Below are positions 10,591-19,291 of a DNA stretch of 64,000 nt, one piece after another. The stretch spans positions 8,719,459-8,783,458 of the forward strand of contig NC_080543.1 in the NCBI RefSeq assembly GCF_028640845.1, given 5' to 3'. Origin of the DNA: Ahaetulla prasina. Lineage: Eukaryota > Chordata > Lepidosauria > Squamata > Colubridae. The notes under the pieces are model-generated. The model was not told the origin of the DNA and made no database searches. It saw nothing but the letters and a program-made list of their open reading frames with translations. Each line of letters opens with the position of its first letter. The first letter of the stretch is position 1. The translations under genes and the position numbers were made by a program.

Positions 10591-10662
10591 TTCTGGACTG
10601 ATGTCATTCTAGAGGTGCATTCTGGAAGAGATCCATATGGCTTACTTGCTGTCTCTCGCAAC

Positions 10663-10956
10663 CAGTGATGGGTTTCAAAAAATTTTTACTACCGATTTGT
10701 GGGTGTGGCTTGGTGGGCATGGCATGGCTTGGTGGGCGTGGCAGGGGAAGGATACTGTAAAATCTCCATTCCCACCCCACTCCAGGGGAAGGATACTCTA
10801 AAATCCCCATTTCCTCCCAATCAGCTGGGGCTTGGGAGGCAGAGAATAGATGGGGGCGGGGCCAGTCAGAATTTTTACTACCTGTTCTCCGAACTACTCA
10901 AAATTTCTGCTACTGGTTCTCTAGAACTGGTCAGATCCTCCTGAAACCCACCTCTG
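10663..10956 (+). mobile_element. hAT MITE, family B, with perfect duplication CTCGCAAC
   Basis: The termini are CAGTGATGGGTTTC and GAAACCCACCTCTG. The 8-base repeat CTCGCAAC lies at 10655-10662 and 10957-10964. The body contains GTGGGCGTGGCAGGGGAAGG and CCGAACTACTCAAAATTTC, shared with copies at 12.8, 24.2, 26.1, 40.5 and 50.9 kb. Confidence 0.88.
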
Positions 10957-11174
10957 CTCGCAACCATTAGGTAAGGCTCACACTGTCAACCCAAACTGCC
11001 AATCTGATTTTGATCTGACCACAGTTTGAGCTACAAGATGGTTATCCCCTTGTCCTAGAGCTCCAAACCCACTGCATTGCGATCTCCTCATGAGGAAGTA
11101 CTGCCTGGAGCACTTGTGGGTGATCTCATGCCCTCTCTTTCCCCAGAGGGGAATGGCAAAGAGCTGGTGCACAA

Positions 11175-11521
11175 CAGTTCATTTAGTGACTGTTCAAAGT
11201 TAAACAACGGTACTGAAAAAAAAGTGATTTATGACCGTTTTTCACACTTATGACCATAGCGGCATCTCCGTGCTCATGTGATCAAAATTTAGAGACTTGG
11301 CAACTGTCGCATGATAGTAATCACCATTTGCAATCTTGTGACAAGCAAAAATCAATGGAAAAACCAGATTTACTTAACAATTGTGTTACTAACTACTGTT
11401 GTGATTAACTTAGCAGTTCTGGCAAGAAAGGTCATAAAACGGGGCAGAATTCACTCAACAACCGTCTCGCTTAGCAACAGAAATTTTGGGCTCAGTTGTG
11501 GTCATAAGTTGAGGACTCACC
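11175..11521 (+). mobile_element. Tigger/pogo-like element copy
   Basis: It shows the GTTCATTTAGTGACTGTTC start region and the GTGGTCATAAGTTGAGGACT end region of the family described at 9568-9963. The extreme left end is missing. Confidence 0.7.
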
Positions 11522-11574
11522 GACTCTTCATTCCGTTGCTGTCGTCCGACTTTCTTGGGCTTCAGTTCATCATC

Positions 11575-11700
11575 TCAACACTGGAAATTTTTAAGAAAAT
11601 GTTGGATAGCCATTTGTCTGAAATGGTGTAGGGTTTCCTGCCTGGGCAGGGGGTTGGACTAGAAGACCTCCAAGGTCCCTTCCAACTCTGTTATTATGTT
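11575..11700 (+). mobile_element. CR1 LINE 3' end
   Basis: It reads TTTCTTAAAAATTTCCAGTG on the minus strand and ends GGGGGTTGGACTAGAAGACC, CTTCCAACTCTGTTAT on the plus strand, the canonical CR1 3' untranslated end of squamates. Confidence 0.85.
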
Positions 11701-12045
11701 ATAACATAATATTTATAGAAATATGTTACTTCTTCTCAGGAAGACTCCACACCACTTCACGCCTTGTGTTAAATGTTCATTCCACACTGCCGAGTAAGTT
11801 GTGCAATTAGACAGGATTGTCTGCTCCAGGATACTTGGCAAAAATTTGTCTGCTTTTTTAGTCATGTAATATACAGTACCTGCAATATTATAAGATGTAA
11901 ATTCACCCAGCGAGTTATTCCCCCAACAAATAGACATTTGGTGTAAGGTGTTTCTAGCGTAAGAACTATTTCCATTGTATAATTCCATACAATCAGGGTT
12001 AACTAAAACTATTTTTTCTCCCCCGATAGATAAATGTGAAAGCAC

Positions 12046-12155
12046 ATGAATGGCGGACACTTCCTGGTTGCCTCTGTGATTTCCATCCAGAACAGCAGCT
12101 TTGTGTATCCATCATGTCACAGTTGCTTTTCCAAAGTATCCCTGCAATTCAAACG
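12046..12155 (+). CDS. DDIAS: DNA damage-induced apoptosis suppressor, first coding exon
   Basis: DDIAS (noxin) protects cells from apoptosis after DNA damage and has been linked to DNA polymerase alpha-primase. It acts in nucleus and cytoplasm. This exon encodes residues 1-36 plus two bases of codon 37. Its sequence ASVISIQNSSFVYPSCHSCF carries the first CxxC pair (C24, C27) of an RPA-type zinc ribbon and closely matches the vertebrate DDIAS N-terminus. The exon begins after a strong acceptor (polypyrimidine tract then GATAG, exon from 12030) and ends at FK|R with donor CG|GTATGC. A start-stop upstream frame, ATG TGA, sits at 12034-12039, seven bases before the real ATG at 12046. The downstream exon joins in phase. 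Confidence 0.93.
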
Positions 12156-12199
12156 GTATGCTCCATCTCGAAGAATTACAGATAGTTCTCAGCTTATAC

Positions 12200-12625
12200 C
12201 AGGGGTGTCAAACTCGATTTCATTGAGGGCCGCATCGAGGTTGTGTTTGACCTTGCGGGGGCCAAGGTAGACGCGGCCAGGGTGGGCATGGCCAGCTCAA
12301 TGTAACTCGGGTCAGGGGAGCCTGTGATGGCCCGAGCACTCTGACAGCGAAAACAGGCTCCCGAGCTCTGTTTCGGCTGTGACGGCCTCCTGCAATAATC
12401 TGCCAACAAAAACGGAGCTCCATTTTCGGCTGCAGTGGCCTCCTGCAACCCTCTGCCAGGGAAAATGGAACTCAGGAGGGCCGCATGCAGCCCTCCCAAG
12501 CTCCATTTTCGCTGGCAGAGGCACTGCGGGGCAGTCCTTTGCTGTTTCCTGGGTGGCCCCGTGGGGCAGATTTAAGCACTCTGCGGGCCAGATCCAGACC
12601 CCGGGCCTTGAGCTTGACACCTCTG
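12200..12625 (+). mobile_element. hAT element, family C (Charlie-like), 8-bp duplication
   Basis: The inverted ends are CAGGGGTGTCAAACTC and GAGCTTGACACCTCTG. The flanking 8-mers are GCTTATAC (12192-12199) and ACTTATAC (12626-12633), with one mismatch. The GC-rich body repeats AAAATGGAGCTC-like units, each in a different state of decay. It has no transposase. It lies 45 bases downstream of the DDIAS exon. Confidence 0.85.
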
Positions 12626-12750
12626 ACTTATACAGTCATTTGTTTAACAACTAAGGTTAGAACAGCACTGAAAAAAGTGACTTATGACCGTTATTTCACA
12701 CTTATGCAGCATCCCCATGGTCATGTGATCAAAATTTGGACCCTTGGTAC

Positions 12751-12905
12751 CAGTGGTGAAATCCATTTTTTTTTACTACTGGTTCTGTGGGCGTGGCAGG
12801 GGAAGGATATTGCAAAATCCCCATTCCCACTCCACTCTGGGGTCAGCCAGAGGTGGTATTTGCCGGTTCTCCGAACCTGTCAGAACCTGCTGGATTTCAC
12901 CCCTG
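12751..12905 (+). mobile_element. hAT MITE, family B, nested inside a Tigger-like element
   Basis: The termini are CAGTGGTGAAATCC and GGATTTCACCCCTG. The flanks are CTTGGTAC (12743-12750) and CTTGGCAC (12906-12913), 7 of 8 identical. The surrounding sequence (12637-12742 and 12914-12960) belongs to the Tigger/pogo-like family, so the MITE landed in an older element. Confidence 0.82.
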
Positions 12906-13059
12906 CTTGGCACGTAGTTGATGTTTATGACAATTGCTCAGGATCAATACTGCGATACACTCAACCTCTAATAAACTATAAGCTTTCTCAACAAATGGAA
13001 CCAAGGTTCATTTCTGTTCAGAGGCTTAAGTTGTGACAGGTCCAACATTAACCTTAGGC

Positions 13060-13598
13060 CAGGGTTGTCAAACTCAAGGTCTGCGGGCCATATCCGGCGC
13101 GCAGGGTGTTTAGAGCTGGCCCGCGGGGCTGCCCTGGAAACGGCAAAGGACCAGCCCGCCGTGCCTCTGCCAGTGAAAACACCCCCCACTCCTGAGCTCC
13201 GTTTTTGCTGGCAGAGGGCTAGAAAAACAAAACAAAAGGAGAAATGTTTCCCCTTGTGCATTTGAGCATTCAGAAAGGGACAGGAAAGGAGAAAGGGAAA
13301 GAGGAAAGACAAAGAAGGAGAGATAGGAAAAGAGCAAGGAAGAAGAGGAGAAGGAAGAAGAAAAAAGGAAGGAAAAAGAAGAAAAGGAAGGAAGAAGAAA
13401 GAACGAAGAGAGAAGGAAAAGGGGAAGGAAGGAAGGAGAAAGAATGAGGGAGGGTATGAGGGAAGTCCTGCCTTAGCACTTGGCCACCACAGGTGCCCCC
13501 GACACAAGCGTTGATGAGCTGGCCACACCCACCCCGGCCCCCTGAGGTCAAGCACAACCCTGATGCGGCCCTCAACAAAATTGAGTTTGACACCCTTG
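13060..13598 (+). mobile_element. hAT element, family C, containing a purine tract
   Basis: The ends are CAGGGTTGTCAAACTC and GAGTTTGACACCCTTG, flanked by CCTTAGGC (13052-13059) and CCTGAGGC (13599-13606). Between 13274 and 13445 it holds about 170 bases of AAGG/GAAG purine repeat on the plus strand. It ends 79 bases before the next DDIAS exon. Confidence 0.85.
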
Positions 13599-13677
13599 CC
13601 TGAGGCCTACTGCAACAGTGAGACTTTTCATGCAATCCTACAACATTTAAATCCCTTCGTTGCCTTTCTTTTGTCAG

Positions 13678-13839
13678 ATACCATTGCCAGAAGTGTGCTT
13701 GTTCGGGTGACACCAAAGAAGCAAACTACAGGTACCGACTTTCGCTGGAGGTAGCCGACACCCATGATGTTTTTGAGGTCACAGTATTTGGAAGCTGCTT
13801 AGATACCTATTTTGGAGTTACAGCCAAAGGCCTGCAAAG
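13678..13839 (+). CDS. DDIAS: DDIAS coding exon 2 (zinc ribbon and OB-fold)
   Basis: This exon encodes residues 37-91 (split codons at both ends). It contains the second zinc-ribbon pair CQKC (C40, C43), giving C-x2-C-x12-C-x2-C with the previous exon. The OB-fold strands follow, including YRYRLSLEVAD and VTVFGSCLDTYFGVTAKGLQ. This resembles the C-terminal domain of replication protein A 70, which DDIAS is known to share. The acceptor is TTTTGTCAG|A and the donor CAAAG|GTAAAG. Both phases agree with the neighbouring exons: 1 base, 53 codons, 2 bases. Confidence 0.95.
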
Positions 13840-14510
13840 GTAAAGAAAGGAATTACTTCACTGAGAAGTGTGACCCTACTCCTTCCACCTTACTTGAATG
13901 ATTTAATTATATCTCTCAGAATAGCTATGCTGCCTGGATACCAAGCTGGTATATATTAATAATGGCAATTAATTTTGCGGAGCTGTAAAATTTGTGGCAG
14001 GACCGGTGTGTTAAATGGAGAAACGTTCTCGGCTTGAGTCTAAAAACTCTCCGAGTTCACATTTCCCTGAATTCATGATTAACCTGGGGAAAATTATCCT
14101 TCACCTTTGTCTTCTCTTTTATAAGAACATTGGAATATGTTCATTAACACCAGTTTTCTATATCAAAAGAAAATATAGCTGTTGGATTCTTGCCCAGAAC
14201 ATTTAAATTCTGTACTGAAAATGAGTAACGGGCAGATAAATATTTTTTTTTCCTCAACAGCCTAAGGTTGTCTAATTTATTTAAAATATTTCACAGATTT
14301 GATAATTGTGGTTGCAGAGAAAGTTGAGCAAGGAATAAAGGCTTTTTAAGAATGTTGCCAGAGACCAGTAAATGTTTTGTTCCTGTCTTATTGTAACCTA
14401 GGTTCCCTCAGCCTTTGTGCTTGGCTCACAAGTAAAATGTCCTTGTTTAACAACCATTCATTCAGTGACTTTTCCAGCACTCCCCTGTAGCAACTTCGGC
14501 TTTTTCCTGT
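13840..14510. other. DDIAS intron, no recognisable element
   Basis: The sequence appears single-copy and A/T-rich. No exon or repeat end was seen, apart from a short Tigger-like trace near 14430-14475. Confidence 0.4.
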
Positions 14511-14511
14511 C

Positions 14512-14610
14512 TAAAGGTCTGCGTCTGTCTTGTTGGGTTGCAGAACCAAACCAGACAGTTATAGAGGTGCAGGTGACATACTCAATCATTCCTCTGTAGA
14601 ACTGGATCAA
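14512..14610 (-). mobile_element. L2-type LINE fragment
   Basis: The minus strand reads LIQFYRGMIEYVTCTSITVW followed by FGSATQQD, a typical L2-like RT C-terminal segment. It is truncated at both ends. Confidence 0.7.
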
Positions 14611-14650
14611 CATGATGTGAAGCACCCCTTTCTCCAATGTAAAAATCATA

Positions 14651-15621
14651 AAGTAGTGGCCCAAATTGTGGAAACCTTTCGGGAAAAGTGTATTTTTCTA
14701 AAACTAGCTAATAACACCACTTTTTTTTTTTTTTTGAGTAGTACCATAAAATTATATATCAAATGGAAAGATAATTTAATCAAGAATGTAATGTAATGAA
14801 AACATATCTGTTTGTTCGTGCGGGGCTTTCTTAAATTGTTTAGTTTTGACTTTTAAATTTTCTCTTTGGTTTTAATTGGGGTTTTTTAGATTCTTAATTA
14901 TTTTAAATTCGGCCATATTGTATAATAAGTTTTTTAACTGTATTTTAACTGTATATTGCTTTGCTTTTTTATTCTGGCTGTACACCGCCCTGAGTCCTTC
15001 GGGAGAAGGGCGGTTTATAAATCTAATAAATAATAATAATAATAATAATAATGCAATAACGTTTAGAAAGGATTTGCTATTAGAATAGCAGTTACAGTAT
15101 AAAGAAGAAAAGTGAAACACGTACAAAAAAAACGAGATGTACAAAAATGATCCCCAATACTTAGTTGGGAAACCTTTAGCATGAATGACGGCCTTACAAC
15201 GTCTTCCCATGGAGTGAACCAAGTCTTTGAATTCTGCAGCTGTTATCATGTTGAAACCAAGATTGAAGGATGGCTTCTATTAACTGGGTTTTATTGCTGA
15301 GTCGCTTCTGACTAACAAGTTTCTTTAGTCGGCTCCATAGATTATCAATTGGGTTTCAATTGTATTTTAAATTTTTTTGATATCTATGTTTTATCTATGC
15401 TGTACACCGCCCTGAGTCCTCGGAGAAGGGCAGTATAAAAATACGAAAAATAAATAAATTAATTAATTAAGGTCTGAGCTATTCCCAGGCCATTCCAGCA
15501 GTGGAAGAGGATTCTCTTGAAACTCAAAAAAAAAAAAAAAAAAGTGGAGTTATTAGCCATCAAACCTCAAAAAGACACTTTTTCCCAAAAGGTTTCCACA
15601 ATTTTGGCCACTACTGTAGTT
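14651..15621 (-). mobile_element. Tc1/mariner-like element broken by two LINE ends
   Basis: The left terminus contains AGTGGCCCAAATTGTGGAAA and the right one is its inverse, TTTCCACAATTTTGGCCACT. On the minus strand the body matches the copy at 29838-30900, including the stretch around AGCAATAAAACCCAGT. Two LINE 3' ends are inserted: 14790-15047 (flanked by TAATG-like repeats, followed by AAT units) and 15352-15470. Without them the two sides line up with the other copy. The transposase is destroyed. Confidence 0.8.
14790..15047 (+). mobile_element. L2/CR1-type LINE 3' end nested in Tc1-like element
   Basis: It contains CACCGCCCTGAGTCCTTCGG and GAGAAGGGCGGTTTATAAAT, then seven or eight AAT units. 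Its left end falls at AATGTAATG, which is continuous in the other Tc1-like copy. Confidence 0.8.
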
Positions 15622-15689
15622 GTTTTTCTGACTAGTGAAAGTGATTGTTGCTTTTATGCCAAACTTCCGCTTGAAATGGAAAATACGTC

Positions 15690-15986
15690 TACAAGTTAAC
15701 AACCATTCATTTATGACCATCAGAAGTTACAACGGCACTGAAAAAAAATGGACTTACGACCGTTTTTCACACTTACGACCGTGGCAGCATCCCTGTGGTC
15801 ACATGATCAAAATTCAGACACGTGGCAACTGGCATGTATTCATGACGGTTGCAGTGTCCCAGGGTCACGTGATCCCCTTTTGCGACCTTCCGACGAGCAA
15901 AGTCAGCGGGGAAGCCAGACTCACTTAACAACCGTGGGACTCACTTAACAACTGCAGTGATTCTCTTCACAACTGTGGCAAGAAAG
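15690..15986 (+). mobile_element. Tigger/pogo-like element, left part
   Basis: It contains TACAACGGCACTG, TCACATGATCAAAATTCAGA and GGTCACGTGATCCCC, as in the other copies. It is interrupted at AACTGTGGCAAGAAAG by a solo LTR and resumes at 16513 (GAAAGGTCATAAAATGGGAC). Confidence 0.8.
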
Positions 15987-16512
15987 TGTTGTGTCTCGCC
16001 CGCTTTCACCGCAGCCGGGGCCTTCTTATCTGCTTCCGAACGCTGAGGAATGTCCTAGTATGCCTCCCGGCCCCAGCCCTGGCTCCATGCCCAGACAGGC
16101 TGAAGAGGAGGAAATACCTCCAGCCCCCAGCTCTGGCTCCATGCCCAGGCAAACGGAGCAACTAGACCCCTCCCCCTCCCCCACAGCATGTGAGCCTGAG
16201 GGAGGTTAATTACCAACAGCTGCAGCCTGGAGTGACCCTCGCTTCAGAAGACTTGAGAGGCGACGTCAGCAAAAGGAAGGGAGGGGCAGGCCTGGATAAG
16301 TGCTGAGTCATGGAGCCACACCCCATGGCCTATATAAAGGATCTGCTTTCTGGCATTCTCTGAGTCAGGCAAAGTCTAACATACCTTGCTGAAGTCACTT
16401 TCTGGTCTCCTGCCTGCCTTGAGAACTTTGCTAGGATTTTGGCAGAGCTGCAGAGGCAAGCCTGATTCGGATTTCCCTGACCCGGCCGTCAGCGGAGGAG
16501 TGGGACACGACA
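15987..16512 (+). mobile_element. Solo LTR, family A, duplication GAAAG
   Basis: It begins TGTTGTGTCTCGCCC and ends GGGACACGACA, with perfect flanks GAAAG at 15982-15986 and 16513-16517. A TATATAAAGG promoter box lies at about 16331-16340. It contains two versions of a proline-rich-coding repeat (CCCAGCCCTGGCTCCATGCC). It is inserted into the Tigger-like element in DDIAS intron 3. Confidence 0.9.
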
Positions 16513-16600
16513 GAAAGGTCATAAAATGGGACCAAACTCACTTAACAACTATCTTGCCTATCCAACAACTGTCAGTTTGGAAGGCAATTTCTGTGTAACT

Positions 16601-16979
16601 GACAACACAATTTCCATGATTGTAGCCATGGATTAGAGATACCTAAAGTTTTCTGGATGAATCTTGATGTACGAAGGGGAAAAAAATATCAACACCCGGT
16701 TAAATCATCCGGAAGGATTTATAACTACGCAGATAAATGATTATCAGCAAAACAGGAATTGGGTCACAAAGCAGAAATGTGTTGCTTTGTTTATTGTGTG
16801 CCTCGAAATCCTGAATTCAGCAACTTGGACTGGATTTTTAAAGGGCTTGTGGGAGTTGCTCACAAGCAACATGAAACATTTATCAAAAGGCAGGTTGTTC
16901 GAGTCCCTTCCTGTGTATAACTTTTTAAAAGTGTTGCGAGAGTGCTGCTGAATTAGAAATCAAATTATTCCCCGTCCAG
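16601..16979. other. DDIAS intron before exon at 16980
   Basis: No repeat was identified. The end supplies the acceptor (TATTCCCCGTCCAG). Confidence 0.4.
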
Positions 16980-17097
16980 ATACATCGAAGAACTGAACCG
17001 AGAAGCAGGAGAGGATGGAAATGATGCCGTGTTTGGTGCAGTATTTCATGCCGTTGAAACTTGCTTTGTTGGGAAGAAGTTTGTCTTCAGGATTAAG
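16980..17097 (+). CDS. DDIAS: DDIAS coding exon 3 (end of OB-fold)
   Basis: This exon encodes the last base of codon 91 and residues 92-130. The stretch VFHAVETCFVGKKFVFRIK matches the conserved AVETCFVGQSFIFG region of vertebrate DDIAS. The acceptor is CCCCGTCCAG|A and the donor ATTAAG|GTGACG. This GTGACG donor is less usual than GTAAGT but is phase-compatible with the next exon (phase 0). Confidence 0.94.
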
Positions 17098-17375
17098 GTG
17101 ACGGTTCTGCTCGGATTAAATCTTCTAAGAAACGTGCAATTTAAGCGTGACAGATAATTTACGTTGTTGGGCAAGCTTCTGGGTGTGCCTGATCAGGTTT
17201 CTGCTTTAAATTGTGAGCATCCTCATAATTGGCATTTAACAGGCTGAAATAACAGTTCCCGTAATTGGAACGTTGATTCTATCTTGATCCAGGTGCATCT
17301 TCTGACGTTTATAATGTTGTGTCCCAAATTGTACAAGACTATAATCCTCATGCGTAACTGCTAAATGCTATAAAC

Positions 17376-17864
17376 CAGGCATGTCGAACTTGATTTCATT
17401 GAAGGCCACATCAGGGTTGTGTTTGGCTTGGGGGGCGTGGGCGTGGCCAGGGGGCGTGGCCATCTTGACATCACTCGTCAAAGCTCCGTTTTCAGCCGCA
17501 GCCCTCTGCCAGGGAAAAAGGAGCTTGGAGAGGCCGCATGCAATCTGCCTGGGCTCCGTTTTCAGCTTCAACAGCCTCCTCGAGCTCCGTTTTCACTGGC
17601 AAAGGGCTGCAGGAGGTTGCCATGGCTGAAAACGGAGCCTGGGCAGGCCGCATGCCGTCTCCCCGGTGTTGGAGTCCGCCAGCAGCCTGCGGAGCTGGCA
17701 ACAGAGTTGGACAGTGATGAGGCTGAGGAAGAGTGTGGGCCAGTCCTGGAGGCTGGGGAAGGCCTGGATGAGGGCTCGGCGTCAGAGGCAGAGGTGGGGC
17801 CAGGGTTTCCAGGGTGGCCCCATGGGCAGGATCCCACCCTCAGGCCTTGAGTTTGAGACCCCTG
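17376..17864 (+). mobile_element. hAT element, family C, with a captured LTR piece
   Basis: The ends are CAGGCATGTCGAACTTGA and TTGAGTTTGAGACCCCTG, with flanks CTATAAAC (17368-17375) and GTATAAAC (17865-17872). Its part at 17665-17810 resembles the minus-strand start of the LTRs at 18084 and 34042 (GACAGTGATGAGGCTGAGGA), so a fragment of that LTR lies inside it. Confidence 0.8.
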
Positions 17865-18083
17865 GTATAAACCCTCTCCAGGAGTCAGCAACACAACAAT
17901 CTGTAAACACCTGGACTTCCACGTTCCTCCAAACAGGACCTGTAACTGCTCAGATTAAATACATTTGGGGGGGGGGAAGAGGGTGGAATTTTATAAGGAC
18001 ACCAACTTTTTAGCTGATTTCATGGGGCCTCAATATATTTGCCTCAGGGTAAGGTCCCTGAGATCTTGTGAAACTTATATAGG

Positions 18084-18707
18084 TGTTGTGACCCAGGCCC
18101 AAGTAGGTAGTAGGAAACTCAAGTCAGTTTAAAAACAAACAAACTTTATTAGAACAGCTGAGAATTAACTCATTCTCAGCGTAGTGCAAACTAAATGAAA
18201 GCAAATTCTTCCCAACACAATTCCTCAGTCTTATCACCAACTTTGGTCTTAATTAGGCAAACTGCCAAAGGCCTGCCTTGGCAAAAGTTCAAAATCAGAA
18301 AACGCTGATAAGAAACAAATGCAGCAAGACAAAGCTATCAACACTGTTTTCCGGCAAAGAGCCCAAACACCGTTGCTGGTCTTTTAAGCCTTATGGAAGG
18401 GACCAATCATCTCTTGGCCCTACTCCCGAGTAGTCCTCTTTGCTTGAGCTGCTCTTGCCTCCTGGCAGCTCTTATCATGCGTGCATTAGGAACAAGCTCC
18501 TCCTCTTTCTCTCCCTCACTAATGTCAGCCTCTGGAGGCTCCGTAGTTCGCACCTCATTCCCCCATGGCCCTGGCCCCACCTCTGCCTCTGACACAGAGC
18601 CTTCATCCAGGCCTCCCCCAGCCTCCAGGACTGGCCCATGTTCTTCCTCAGCATCATTGCTGTCTTACTCCATTGCCAGCTCCGCAGGCTACTGGCGGAC
18701 CAAAATA
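18084..18707 (-). mobile_element. Solo LTR, family B, probable duplication ATAGG
   Basis: The plus-strand left end is TGTTGTGACCCAGGCC. ATAGG flanks it at 18079-18083 and 18708-18712. The right end is mutated away from CA. The body matches the LTR at 34042-34637 (for example CTGGCAGCTCT and GATGTCAGCCTC). On the minus strand it has a TTAAAAG box near 18385. It is in DDIAS intron 4. Confidence 0.7.
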
Positions 18708-18712
18708 ATAGG

Positions 18713-19291
18713 CAGCCCTTTTTTAGCAACTGCCTTGTTCAACAACCGTTCCTCCGGTGATGAAGAAAGTAACTTCGCGACCAGTCGTCACATTTGCCAC
18801 TTTTTGCCGGTCTGCAAAACAAAGGAGAACTGAAATGAGATCATAAGGACAGTAGCTTTGCTTAACGACTGAGTTGCTGGTCCCAGGTTTGGTCACTAAA
18901 TGAGGACTACTTGCATAGCCTGTGAGATTTCGGAGACGTTACCGATCAAAAGAGATAGTAGGTTTTATGCAGTGACTCTCCAGCTCTGAAAAATTTGGTG
19001 AGATGATTCAAACAAAACTCCAGCCTCATTTTAACACTATTCTTTAATTATATGGGTAGGGAATTTCACAAAGGCAGATAGACGCGTTGGCAGAGAAACC
19101 TCTCAGCATAAATTCAGAGTCTACTTTAGGAAGGAATGGCACTCTCCGTTTGATTCTGCTAGAAAGCAAAGAAAGTTTTTGCACGCTTAATTACAAGCCT
19201 GTCATGGTTTCAGAATATGTGCTGCAGCCGTAAATCATGATATGAATTGCTATTTTGAGTCAAGAAACATTTCTTTGTCATTTCTTTGCAG
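18713..19291. other. End of DDIAS intron 4, partly a Tigger-like element
   Basis: Positions 18715-18915 show traces of the Tigger/pogo-like family (TTGTTCAACAACCG and GGTCACTAAATGAGGACTAC). The remainder appears unique and ends in a strong acceptor, TTCTTTGCAG, at 19282-19291. Confidence 0.5.
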
